Assembly (NCBI GenBank): GCA_947243795.1
Contig: OX365934.1
Location: 744,001 to 808,000 of the forward strand
DNA: 64,000 bases
Direction: 5' to 3'
Origin: Saccharomyces uvarum
Taxonomy: Eukaryota > Ascomycota > Saccharomycetes > Saccharomycetales > Saccharomycetaceae
A model generated the notes under the pieces. That model had not been told where the DNA came from, searched no databases, and saw only the letters and a program-made list of their open reading frames with translations. Of the stretch, positions 39,380 to 50,062 are shown piece after piece (position 1 is the stretch's first letter; each line of letters opens with the position of its first letter). Both the position numbers and the translations under genes were made by a program.

Positions 39380-39658
39380 ATGTCTGGATACTTCGACCAC
39401 CTCTCTTCAGATGCGCACTTCACAAACATTCAAATAGAACAGGGCCTCATAAACGACACCAATAGCACAAGCAGCGATCATATCAGTAACAGCATGATTG
39501 ATTTCGCCTTACAGCTAGAACAGCTGAATCTGGAAGAGAACATACTAAAGGAATTCACTTTGTTCCAAAGCAAGAATATGAACCTACTGCAAGATACGGC
39601 GACGGCACGCTCGAATACCAATTCCCCCTTAAGGCAGAATCGGATACAAGGTTGGTGA
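39380..39658 (+). CDS. Small conserved protein (YGR161W-C-like), unknown function
   Basis: A frame of 92 codons, the same length as I recall for S. cerevisiae YGR161W-C, and similar from end to end. Both begin MSGYF-HLSS-AHF and end with LKEFTLFQSKNM, then RQ-RIQGW. The product is acidic in its middle (LQLEQLNLEENILKEF), likely helical there, with polar Ser/Asn-rich ends. There is no signal peptide or membrane span. Retention of length and of the two conserved blocks across species argues for a real gene. In S. cerevisiae Ty1 elements sit next to it. None is present here. A CA-rich leader precedes the ATG. Confidence 0.82.
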   Translation: MSGYFDHLSSDAHFTNIQIEQGLINDTNSTSSDHISNSMIDFALQLEQLNLEENILKEFTLFQSKNMNLLQDTATARSNTNSPLRQNRIQGW

Positions 39659-40127
39659 GATCCTTCACACTTTTATTTCAATAACGATGTAACGAAACAG
39701 TTTAAGATTAGCTTACAGAGGAAACTAGGGAAGGCGGAGTAGAGCCGAGAGGTGCCATGTTAGTTAGAATTTTTTACATAACGACTCTTTTTTCATGCAT
39801 TCGGGACAATTGCTTCGTTGTAAATACACACTAATATTCATGAATTAAAAAGAATAAATAAGATTAACAGGTTTACTATTTGTTTGCTGCATACTAGATG
39901 AAAGCACAAGGTTGCGATAGGAAATTGCGAGAACGCCAAGAGATTAGGTTCTGCCACGTAACGCCCCTAATATCCCTTCCCAACTACTTGAAGGAACCGA
40001 CAGAACTGGGCGAATATTGTTTTCTCTCTTATAGATTTCATATACGTCACCACGTTTGTAACCCGTCTGGTTACACTATTTGATAACAATTGATTCATTG
40101 TTACAGCCAGAGTTTTCATAAAAAATT
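39659..40127. other. Region between the small gene and tRNA-Val
   Basis: A gap of 469 bp that is AT-rich near 39830-39890. The 61-codon frame at 39898-40083 has no recognisable features. I cannot align any LTR here, although this is the usual landing zone upstream of a tRNA gene. Confidence 0.4.
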
Positions 40128-40201
40128 GGTTTCGTGGTCTAGTCGGTTATGGCATCTGCTTAACACGCAGAACGTCCCCAGTTCGATCCTGGGCGAAATC
40201 A
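40128..40201 (+). tRNA. tRNA-Val (AAC)
   Basis: A 74-nt cloverleaf without intron. The anticodon loop CTTAACA on a TCTG-side stem gives AAC. The A box is TGGTCTAGTCGG and the B box AGTTCGATCCT. The acceptor stem GGTTTCG pairs with CGAAATC with one wobble, and the discriminator is A. A T-run follows at about 40211. Confidence 0.97.
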
Positions 40202-40754
40202 AATTTCATTTTTTTACTTGAACGGTAGTAGCACGTGCCTCGGGTTGCGTGACACATTTTCAAGAACACACAAAACCATCCAAACTTCCCTGTGTAGCAA
40301 CACTTTTACAATACCTCTTCTGGTATACGAAAGCACGATGCCCAATCGCCCACCAATTTATTGATGTTTGTGTTTATCAGTGGTATTATATGCTCATCGC
40401 GTCTCGATAACGACGTACGAAACGACGTTTCTTTCTTTTTCATCATATTTTGTGCGTCCTTTTCCATTTGCAGCTTTTTTCTTTATTTTTTTTTCTCTTT
40501 CGTGCTTTCCCACTGTCAAAAGTTTTTTTTCAAGAAAATTTTTCGATGCCGCGTTCTCTGTGTGTGACGGATGGATGGTAGATGGAATTTCAATATGTTG
40601 CTTGAAATTTTATTAATCTTAACAGTATGGTAATTTCATTACTTAACTATGATTCTCTCTTTTTTCCCTTCCCTCTTCGTACTTTCTTGCTTTTTTTCCT
40701 TCTTGCTCATAAATAAACAAGGTAAGAGGACAACCGTAATTACCTATTACAAGA
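40202..40754. other. TIF4631 upstream region and leader
   Basis: A gap of 553 bp. It contains CACGTG at about 40232, long pyrimidine runs between 40430 and 40540 and again from 40655 to 40705, and several ATGs upstream of the eIF4G1 start. Two of these open upstream reading frames: 40627-40716, and 40649-40831, the second overlapping the main start codon. Confidence 0.55.
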
Positions 40755-43628
40755 ATGACAGACGAGACTGTTCAACCGACACAATCCGCTCCAAGACAGG
40801 ATTCTGCTGCGCCAAATCTATCAGGCGATGATCAGCAGCAACAGCGTGGCTATAATAACTACAACCAAGGTAGTAATTACAACCAAAAGAAACCTTACAC
40901 TAGCAACAGACCTCACCAGCAAAGAGGTGGTAAGTTTGGCCCAAATAGATATAATAGCCGTGGCAACTACAGTGGTAGTGGTAGTTATAGAGGTGGGCAC
41001 ATGGGTGCCAACGGATCTAACGGCTCCAATGGCTCCAACGTGCCATGGACTGGCTACTACAATAACTACCCTGTCTATTACCAGCCACAGCAAATGGGGG
41101 CTGCAAATGCTATTCCTGTCAATGCTGTTCCAGACGATGAGAAGTCTTCTCCTGTCCCAACTAAGATAGAGATCACTACCAAATCTGGCGAACATCTAGA
41201 CTTAAAGGAGCAACATAAAGCTAAACTACAGTCTAAGGAAGGATCTACCACACCTACACAATTAGATTCTAAAAGTGAAAAATCAGAAGAAACCTCTGAT
41301 TCCACTACAACTGCTACTCCTACCCCTTCCACTACTGATTCTAAAGCCAGTCCTGAAGAAACTATCTCCGAAGCTGAAAAGACGAGAAGAAACTTCATTG
41401 AACAAGTCAGACTTCGTAAGGCTGCTTTAGAAAAGAAGAGAAAGGAACAGCTCGAAGGTGCCAGTGCCAGCAGTAACACTCCAACCGAATCCACACCAGA
41501 AAAGGTTGAAGAAAAGGGATCAACCACATCCAAGGAAGCTGAAGAAACTAAGCCTGCTGAAGAAAAGCCTGCTGAAGAAGAGCCTGCTGAAGCAGAAGCT
41601 AAGGAAGACACTCCAATCGAAGAAGAACAAGGTCAAATAGAGGAAGAGTCTGCCCCAAAGGTGTTGACTTTTGCTGAACGTTTGAAGTTGAAGAAGCAAC
41701 AAAAGGAACAAGAAGATAAGGATGAAGAAAAGGAAATTAAGGAAGAACCAGTACAGGAAGAAAGCGAGCCTGTTGCAAATGCCTCTACCGAACACAATTT
41801 AGAAAGTGTGGTCACCGAAGGTGAAGAACCAAAGGTTGAGGAATCTGCCGAAATTACTGAGGCACCTGCTGCTAGCTCGGTCAACCCAGCAGAAGCCGAT
41901 GATGCAGAAGCAGAAGCCGATGACGCAGAAGTCGATGGCACTGAAGCCGATGCTGAAACCGAAGTCGCTGCTGCTGAAGAAGATGACGGCACAAATACCG
42001 TTTCTCACATATTGAATGTATTGAAAGATGCCAAACCTATTGAAGATGTCTTTTCTTTCAACTATCCAGAGGGTATTGAAGGTCCAGATATCAAATATAA
42101 AAAGGAACACGTCAAATACACATATGGTCCAACTTTCTTGCTTCAATTCAAGGAGAAGCTGAACGTTAAGGCAGACGCCGAATGGGTTCAAAGCACTTCC
42201 TCCAAAATCGTTATTCCACCAGGAATGGGCAGAGGAAGCAAATCAAGAGACCCTAGTAGATTCGGTAACAACTCTAGCCGTGGCCACGAATTTAGAAACA
42301 ACTCTGTCAGAAACATGGATGACAGAGCTAATTCAAGAGCTTCATCAAAGAGAAGATCCAAGAGAACGAATGACGACAGAAGATCTAATAGATCTTACAC
42401 ATCAAGAAGAGACCGTGAAAGAGGCTCTTACAGAAATGAAGATAGGAGAGAAGATGACAAGCCAAAGGAAGATGTTGCTCCACTGGTCCCAAGTGCTAAT
42501 AGATGGGTTCCAAAATCAAAGGTTAAGAAGACTGAAAAGAAATTGGCTCCTGATGGAGAGACCGAATTATTAGACAAGGATGAAGTTGAAAGAAAGATGA
42601 AATCTCTACTGAATAAACTAACATTAGAAATGTTCGATACTATTTCATCTGAAATCTTAGCTATTGCCAACATATCCGTATGGGAAACAAATGGTGAAAC
42701 TTTAAAGGCTGTGATAGAACAAATTTTCTTAAAGGCTTGTGACGAACCCCATTGGTCATCTATGTATGCTCAGTTATGTGGTAAGGTTGTTAAAGAATTA
42801 AATCCAGATATTTCAGACGAAACTAATGAAGGTAAGACCGGTCCAAAATTGGTCTTACATTACTTGGTTGCTAGATGTCATGCAGAATTCGACAAGGGCT
42901 GGACCGATAAATTACCAACAAAGGAAGATGGTACCCCATTAGAACCCGAGATGATGTCTGAAGAATATTATGCCACCGCCTCCGCGAAGAGAAGAGGTTT
43001 AGGTTTAGTTCGTTTCATCGGTTTCTTGTACCGTTTGAACTTGTTAACCGGTAAGATGATGTTCGAATGTTTCCGTAGATTAATGAAGGATTTGACTGAC
43101 TCTCCATCCGAAGAAACCCTAGAGTCCGTTGTAGAATTGTTGAATACCGTCGGTGAACAATTCGAAACCGATAGTTTCAGAACAGGCCAAGCCACATTGG
43201 AAGGTTCCCAATTACTCGATAGTTTGTTCGGTATATTAGACAATATAATCGAAACTGCTGAGATTTCTAGTAGAATCAAATTTAAATTGATTGACATCAA
43301 AGAATTAAGACACGACAAGAACTGGAATAGTGACAAGAAAGACAATGGTCCAAAGACTATCACACAAATTCATGAAGAAGAAGAAAGACAACGTCAACTA
43401 AAGAACAACTCAAGATCGAATTCGAGACGTACGAATAATTCTAGCAACAGACATTCTTACAGAAGAGACGCCCCTCCTGCATCAAAGGATAGCTTTATTA
43501 CAACCAGAACATATTCTCAAAGAAACACTCAAAGGGCTCCTCCTCCAAAAGAAGAACCCTCTGCACCAACTTCCACTGCCACAAACATGTTTAGTGCATT
43601 AATGGGCGAAAGTGATGACGAAGAATAA
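40755..43628 (+). CDS. TIF4631: TIF4631, translation initiation factor eIF4G1
   Basis: A protein of 957 residues (952 recalled). eIF4G is the scaffold of the cap-binding complex eIF4F and bridges eIF4E, eIF4A and poly(A)-binding protein. The N-terminal RNA1 region is Gly/Asn/Tyr/Gln-rich. A block around ISEAEKTRRNFIEQVRLRKAALEKKRKEQ (from about residue 205, quoted by its core) belongs near the Pab1-binding part. The eIF4E-binding motif YTYGPTFLLQF (Y-x4-L-hydrophobic) lies at about 455-465. An Arg/Ser-rich RNA2 region (about 490-560) follows, then the MIF4G HEAT domain (about 605-850), and a C-terminal RNA3 Arg/Ser tail ending SALMGESDDEE. The acidic Ala/Glu/Asp repeats between 260 and 420 vary from the S. 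cerevisiae protein. Confidence 0.97.
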   Translation: MTDETVQPTQSAPRQDSAAPNLSGDDQQQQRGYNNYNQGSNYNQKKPYTSNRPHQQRGGKFGPNRYNSRGNYSGSGSYRGGHMGANGSNGSNGSNVPWTGYYNNYPVYYQPQQMGAANAIPVNAVPDDEKSSPVPTKIEITTKSGEHLDLKEQHKAKLQSKEGSTTPTQLDSKSEKSEETSDSTTTATPTPSTTDSKASPEETISEAEKTRRNFIEQVRLRKAALEKKRKEQLEGASASSNTPTESTPEKVEEKGSTTSKEAEETKPAEEKPAEEEPAEAEAKEDTPIEEEQGQIEEESAPKVLTFAERLKLKKQQKEQEDKDEEKEIKEEPVQEESEPVANASTEHNLESVVTEGEEPKVEESAEITEAPAASSVNPAEADDAEAEADDAEVDGTEADAETEVAAAEEDDGTNTVSHILNVLKDAKPIEDVFSFNYPEGIEGPDIKYKKEHVKYTYGPTFLLQFKEKLNVKADAEWVQSTSSKIVIPPGMGRGSKSRDPSRFGNNSSRGHEFRNNSVRNMDDRANSRASSKRRSKRTNDDRRSNRSYTSRRDRERGSYRNEDRREDDKPKEDVAPLVPSANRWVPKSKVKKTEKKLAPDGETELLDKDEVERKMKSLLNKLTLEMFDTISSEILAIANISVWETNGETLKAVIEQIFLKACDEPHWSSMYAQLCGKVVKELNPDISDETNEGKTGPKLVLHYLVARCHAEFDKGWTDKLPTKEDGTPLEPEMMSEEYYATASAKRRGLGLVRFIGFLYRLNLLTGKMMFECFRRLMKDLTDSPSEETLESVVELLNTVGEQFETDSFRTGQATLEGSQLLDSLFGILDNIIETAEISSRIKFKLIDIKELRHDKNWNSDKKDNGPKTITQIHEEEERQRQLKNNSRSNSRRTNNSSNRHSYRRDAPPASKDSFITTRTYSQRNTQRAPPPKEEPSAPTSTATNMFSALMGESDDEE

Positions 43629-44283
43629 ATAGATTGATTAGAGCAAATAACGACAAGAGCACTTTAAAGGAAATCAAGGATAATGGTAAAAAGTCTAACA
43701 AAAAAAATAATAATGGCACAAACCACAACTTTTAATCTTCTTAAATTCAATACCATGATATCAATTGAAAATACATGCATGGAGAAGAAAAGACAAGGGC
43801 GTCCTTGAGACGTCAATATTATATCTACTTAATTAACGGGCTAATTTCTTTTTGCTAAGAAACTATAAACAAGCCTCGAATCCCTTCAATTGGTAATCCT
43901 CTTACCATATTTTTTTTCTTCTTTTCCTGTTCTATATGCCCCTGCCCTTCCGAAATTTTTTATTTCATAACTTTGCCACTTTTTTCGTTTACGATATGTT
44001 TTATATAATAGACCACTCAGCATATGTATAGTTTTGTATATTTATATCATTTATTAGCTGACGGCTTTAACATTATATCTTGATTAACTCACAGTCTTAC
44101 CCATTTTATTATTGCTATTTTTTTTCAAGGGCGATGGGAAAGAAAGGGCCGTTTCCGGGCAAAAGAAACAGTATCTTTTATCGAATTGATATCAATAAAA
44201 TTGGTCAAAAGACATTCTTGATGAGCCACTATTCCTAGCATATCACCATTCCTCAAAATAACTGCACAAATACAGAGGCAAAT
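43629..44283. other. Region between TIF4631 and GTR2
   Basis: A gap of 655 bp with the TIF4631 3' region and the GTR2 promoter. T-runs occur at 43911-43921 and 44121-44128. I see no gene or strong motif. Confidence 0.4.
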
Positions 44284-45309
44284 ATGAGTTTAGATGCTAC
44301 AGATTCCAAAGCCATGGTCCTTTTGATGGGTGTAAGGAGATGTGGAAAATCATCCATTTGTAAGGTTGTTTTTCATAACATGCAGCCTTTGGATACGTTG
44401 TACTTAGAATCAACCTCAAATCCTTCCCTCGAGCATTTTTCTACCCTTATTGATTTAGCAGTGATGGAACTTCCTGGACAGCTAAACTATTTTGAACCGA
44501 GTTATGATTCTGAAAGGTTATTCAAGAGCGTAGGGGCCTTAGTTTATGTCATTGATTCTCAAGATGAATACATAAACGCTATTACAAATCTGGCAATGAT
44601 TATTGAGTATGCATATAAGGTGAATCCCTCCATAAATATTGAGGTTTTGATTCACAAAGTTGACGGTTTAAGCGAAGATTTCAAAGTTGATGCTCAACGT
44701 GATATAATGCAAAGGACGGGTGAAGAATTGCTAGAATTGGGATTGGACGGAGTTCAAGTTTCATTTTACCTGACATCAATCTTTGATCATTCAATATATG
44801 AAGCATTTTCAAGGATTGTACAGAAACTAATACCGGAATTGTCTTTCCTGGAGAACATGCTGGATAACTTGATCCAACATTCGAAAATTGAAAAGGCCTT
44901 TTTATTCGATGTTAATTCCAAGATTTATGTTTCTACTGACTCAAACCCTGTTGATATACAAATGTATGAAGTATGCTCCGAATTTATAGATGTGACGATT
45001 GATTTATTTGATTTATACAAAGCGCCTGTTCTGCGAAACAGCCAAAAGAACTCGGATGAAAATAATGCGATAAACCCCCGCAACGAACTGCAGAATGTTG
45101 CACAACTGGCTAATGGCGTAATTATTTATTTGAGGCAGATGATTAGAGGATTGGCATTAGTCGCAATTATAAGACCCAACGGCACAGACATGGAAAGTTG
45201 TTTGACAGTAGCGGATTATAATATTGACATATTTAAAAAGGGGTTGGAGGACATTTGGGCAAACGCCAGGGCTAGTCAAGCCAAAAATATTATTGAGAAC
45301 GGTATGTGA
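44284..45309 (+). CDS. GTR2: GTR2, Rag-type GTPase of the EGO complex
   Basis: A protein of 341 residues, the length recalled for S. cerevisiae Gtr2. It pairs with Gtr1 on the vacuole to signal amino-acid supply to TORC1 and helps sort Gap1. The Ras-like domain fills about 1-185. Its P-loop is GVRRCGKSSI (about 16-25), followed by the switch region and MELPGQLNYFEPSYDSERL. The G4 motif is HKVDG, a Rag-type variant of NKxD. The C-terminal half (about 195-335) is the roadblock-type dimerisation domain (KAFLFDVNSKIYVSTDSNPVD). The start at 44284 is the first ATG after an A-rich leader. Confidence 0.96.
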   Translation: MSLDATDSKAMVLLMGVRRCGKSSICKVVFHNMQPLDTLYLESTSNPSLEHFSTLIDLAVMELPGQLNYFEPSYDSERLFKSVGALVYVIDSQDEYINAITNLAMIIEYAYKVNPSINIEVLIHKVDGLSEDFKVDAQRDIMQRTGEELLELGLDGVQVSFYLTSIFDHSIYEAFSRIVQKLIPELSFLENMLDNLIQHSKIEKAFLFDVNSKIYVSTDSNPVDIQMYEVCSEFIDVTIDLFDLYKAPVLRNSQKNSDENNAINPRNELQNVAQLANGVIIYLRQMIRGLALVAIIRPNGTDMESCLTVADYNIDIFKKGLEDIWANARASQAKNIIENGM

Positions 45310-45451
45310 GAGTGACATGAAACAAATAACAATATCAATAAATAAATAAATAAACAACAAAAATGATAAATCAGTTGGTAAAAGGATACTAAATTAGAAC
45401 CTTCTACGCCTTTGAAATATTGAACATCTATTTTAACCATTCAAATAAAAA

Positions 45452-45523
45452 AGCTCACGATGGGGGTCGAACCCATAATCTTCTGATTAGAAGTCAGACG
45501 CGTTGCCATTACGCCACGCAAGC
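45452..45523 (-). tRNA. tRNA-Arg (UCU)
   Basis: A 72-nt cloverleaf on the minus strand without intron. The anticodon loop CTTCTAA on a TCTGA/TCAGA stem gives TCT. The B box is GGTTCGACCC. The acceptor stem GCTTGCG pairs with CGTGAGC, including G-U pairs at positions 4:69 and 5:68, and the discriminator base is T. A run of T (A on the plus strand, 45446-45451) ends the transcript. Confidence 0.95.
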
Positions 45524-46874
<1,351 letters not shown>

Positions 46875-47218
46875 CCTCTTTTTGACCTTTTGAGATACTC
46901 CTTCTTTATACGTGTATGTATTCGCGTTTTCAGCTAATATCACTTGTACATAAATATAGTCTAAATAAATACATATATCCAAGAATGAAGTTGTGCGTCT
47001 TTTTGACACATTCTCTAAATCCTCGTTCGCAAGGTTTATTTTCCCCTCTACCCATAGTTTTTTGGTCCATGAAAAAAATGTAACAAATGCAAGTCAAAAT
47101 CAAAAAGTTGCAAATATTGTGGCTAAGTAAGGTGGAGTAAAAGCTGGATTTACAATTCTAAACTGTATGGAAGATATACGAGGCCGAGTCCAATTGATAA
47201 AATAACTACTCATTGGCT
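46875..47218. other. TRS65 upstream region
   Basis: A gap of 344 bp with the MRPS35 3' end and the TRS65 promoter. Nothing specific is recognisable. Confidence 0.35.
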
Positions 47219-48883
47219 ATGGAATGTTTTATACCGCTGCATGGCGACCTTAATGGAAGTGATATAGAACAATTACGTCAGTCACATACGTCCCGTAAAT
47301 TCATTATATTCGACGAGCAACTGAATCTTTGGCTACTGTTTCAAAATGATGCACAGACAAACAAGAGATTTGAATTGCAGAATATGATAATATCGATAAA
47401 TGAAGCTCAAGTAACCAGTACGACTGATATTGATGATTTTTTTGCTCAGGTTGACGAGAATCTCTGGAAATTGAAAGATGACTGCTGCTCGAAGGCTCTC
47501 TTCAAATCAAATGTGGTCATGAATAACGGATATAATAATCAGATTAAATTTTTGTTCGAGTATAAGTCTGTGGATGCAGATCTCAACAATCAAGACTTGT
47601 CACCGGTTTCAAATGGTAGCATTGCGATGGAAAAAAGACGCGGCGAGGAAATTTTGTCAAGTTTTGAACCAGTTTACTCTTGGTCATCCATGGCCAGTAA
47701 ATCAACCAGTATTGCCAGGATCCATAAGCAAAACCATACTAAAACAGCCCATCCAGATGCTTCTAGAAATGGCGAAACTCTTCAAGCGAACCAAGATAAA
47801 TTTAGTTTAAAGCTACAGTATCCAATATATTCCCTTTTGAATATGAGACTAAGAAACACATCTTTGAAATCCGAACATTGCATACTATCATCGTTAGATT
47901 TCCAAACATCTAAAGCATCTGAGCAACTAACGAAGCGATTCGTTTATCCCCAAGAACATAATTCACTTCTCAAACTAAATTTTCATGAAATATCGTACAA
48001 ACTAATTGATGGAACATCGCAAATCAAGTTAGATCCAATTTGTCCCCTCAAAGTGCCATTTACTGCGTTTTCATACGATAGTATTAGTGCTACTTTCAAG
48101 TTGGTACTATTACCCAAATCAACCCAACCGCACCGCGTAAGAATCACACTGGTATATGAACTTGAGTTATCGTGTGGTTTGAAGTTACCAGTAAGAACTT
48201 CATGGGAAACGGAAGTAACACTCAAACGGTCCATACCAATTTCCTCGGCATCGTCTCAGTACTCGAATACCAACAACATCATCAATCATAACACTTACTT
48301 GAATGGCATCAACAACGTCAATAGCGGTAATTTAATGAGCACCCTGAGATTGGGTGGAATTTCTTCATCAAGATTCAGTCTTGGAGCCGCCTCGACTACG
48401 TCCTTAGTGAACAATAAATTAAACAACGTAAAATTTAAGTTCGTCAATAACAATATCAAGGTTATTAAGGGCGAAAAATTTACTATGAGGCTTCAGATCA
48501 TAAATTCATCACCATCCCCGCTGGATCTTGTTGTATATTATAACAATACAATAAACCCGATCACATCAGCGAATATTGTACGCAACAATACCGGTATCAA
48601 CGTCTATGGCATGCATAATGGCGGCATCTCCAATCCGTCATTAACATTAGAAAAGCAATGCCAATTGCATAAAAAATACAGCAAGATTGCGGAGGGCATT
48701 ATACTGCTATCAAACGACTATAAAATTCCAGTGGTGTCCCCGAGTGAAACATACTTTGTAGATTTACGATTTATTGGAATTATGTCCGGATATTACGCCA
48801 CTCTCTCTGGGCTCAAAGTATTGGACTTGAATACGAACGAACTTATTGAAGTCGGAATTGGTGCATCTGTGCTAGTCCAATAG
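47219..48883 (+). CDS. TRS65: TRS65/KRE11, TRAPPII complex subunit
   Basis: From the ATG at 47219 the protein has 554 residues (560 recalled) and begins MECFIPL, as the S. cerevisiae protein does. The frame extends two codons upstream only from a TTG. Trs65 is a budding-yeast-specific subunit of TRAPPII, the Ypt31/32 exchange complex at the late Golgi. Mutants also show reduced beta-1,6-glucan, hence KRE11. No catalytic motif is expected. The C-terminal part has Ig-like beta structure: KFKFVNNNIKVIKGEKFTMR, SPSPLDLVVYYNNTINP and VSPSETYFVDLRFIGIMSGY. The middle is Ser/Asn-rich and variable. Confidence 0.94.
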   Translation: MECFIPLHGDLNGSDIEQLRQSHTSRKFIIFDEQLNLWLLFQNDAQTNKRFELQNMIISINEAQVTSTTDIDDFFAQVDENLWKLKDDCCSKALFKSNVVMNNGYNNQIKFLFEYKSVDADLNNQDLSPVSNGSIAMEKRRGEEILSSFEPVYSWSSMASKSTSIARIHKQNHTKTAHPDASRNGETLQANQDKFSLKLQYPIYSLLNMRLRNTSLKSEHCILSSLDFQTSKASEQLTKRFVYPQEHNSLLKLNFHEISYKLIDGTSQIKLDPICPLKVPFTAFSYDSISATFKLVLLPKSTQPHRVRITLVYELELSCGLKLPVRTSWETEVTLKRSIPISSASSQYSNTNNIINHNTYLNGINNVNSGNLMSTLRLGGISSSRFSLGAASTTSLVNNKLNNVKFKFVNNNIKVIKGEKFTMRLQIINSSPSPLDLVVYYNNTINPITSANIVRNNTGINVYGMHNGGISNPSLTLEKQCQLHKKYSKIAEGIILLSNDYKIPVVSPSETYFVDLRFIGIMSGYYATLSGLKVLDLNTNELIEVGIGASVLVQ

Positions 48884-49126
48884 GACGAACACTTGAACAT
48901 TCTTATAGAAATTAATTATGTACAAATCTTTAACACTTCTTTAAAGTTATTATCATCACATTACACGATGGGGTTTTTTTCACTGTGAAAGGGGCACCAC
49001 CGAAAGATCAACAACTAAATTGAAAAATATATTATGGATGAAAGGGTATTTTGAAGCTGGAGTTAAACATTGTAGCCATTCAAAACAGCAATTGAAGAAC
49101 ATCCTTCTCCTAAATATATACAGAAG

Positions 49127-49831
49127 ATGTCCGAAAAATTTCCTCCTCTAGAAGATGAAAATGTGGATTTCACAGCCAATGATAAAAAAGAAGACGATAC
49201 CAGTTTTTTGAGAAGAGAAGCTGAAATAGTTGGAGACGAGTTCAAGACTGAACAAGATGACGAAATATTGGAAAACGAAGCTTCTCCTGCGGATGACGAA
49301 ATTAAAGATTTTGAAGAACAATTCCCAGATATCAACTCTGCCAATGATGAAATCGCAAACGATCAAAACGGGAGTACTGTTGTACCTAGTAGTAACGGTA
49401 ACGGCGATGAAAGCGACGATTTCTCGAAATTCGAAATCGTGCCAGCCAACCAGAGTACAGAATCCACCAAAGAGGACCGTGCTGAAGTTGTAGATCAATG
49501 GAAGCAACGTCGTGCTACGGAAATCCATCAAAAGGATGTAAAGGACGAAGAATCTAAGAAGGAATTACAAGATGAAGCTGTTAAACATGTTGACAAATTT
49601 TACGATTCATATAACAAAAAAAAGGAACAACAATTAGAAGATGCTTCAAAGGATGCCGAAGCTTTCTTGAAGAAAAGAGATGAATTTTTTGGCCAAGACA
49701 ACACAACTTGGGATCGTGTACTTCAATTAATCAACCAAGATGATGCAGACATCATTGGAAGTAGAGACAGATCCAAGTTTAAAGAAATCCTTTTGAGATT
49801 GAAGGGTAATGCCAAGGCTCCTGGTGCTTAA
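49127..49831 (+). CDS. CLC1: CLC1, clathrin light chain
   Basis: A protein of 234 residues (233 recalled). It binds the clathrin heavy-chain hub and supports endocytosis and Golgi traffic. The N-terminal 120 residues are acidic and probably disordered, with the conserved EEQFPDIN motif of clathrin light chains at about 64-71. A basic/acidic heptad-rich helix that binds the heavy chain spans about 125-185 (VVDQWKQRRATEIHQKDVKD and following). The C-terminal domain has NTTWDRVLQLINQDDADIIG and RDRSKFKEILLRLKG. The ATG at 49127 is the first in frame. Confidence 0.97.
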   Translation: MSEKFPPLEDENVDFTANDKKEDDTSFLRREAEIVGDEFKTEQDDEILENEASPADDEIKDFEEQFPDINSANDEIANDQNGSTVVPSSNGNGDESDDFSKFEIVPANQSTESTKEDRAEVVDQWKQRRATEIHQKDVKDEESKKELQDEAVKHVDKFYDSYNKKKEQQLEDASKDAEAFLKKRDEFFGQDNTTWDRVLQLINQDDADIIGSRDRSKFKEILLRLKGNAKAPGA

Positions 49832-50062
49832 TCCGATGATCGGAAACAAGAACTAGTAACGAACTAAGAAAGGAAAGAAGAGAAAGAAAAGAAGGGAGTA
49901 ATTATTTTTCGCCAGTCCTATCATACATAAGCGTCATCTTCGATGGGTTTCTAGTAAATAGTTAATCTAATACAACCATGTTATAAATTCATTTATTAAA
50001 ACAACTATAATATAGAATTCTTTACTAATTTGTAGGTTTTTCTCATTCCGTAAAGGCACACA

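Noticed and set aside
40721-40754. GTAAG near the TIF4631 start as a possible leader intron
   Set aside because: No branchpoint TACTAAC with a following AG is found in a fitting position.
41078-41611. Minus-strand 177-codon ORF within TIF4631
   Set aside because: It is antisense to the Glu/Ala-rich repeats of eIF4G1 and has no independent features.
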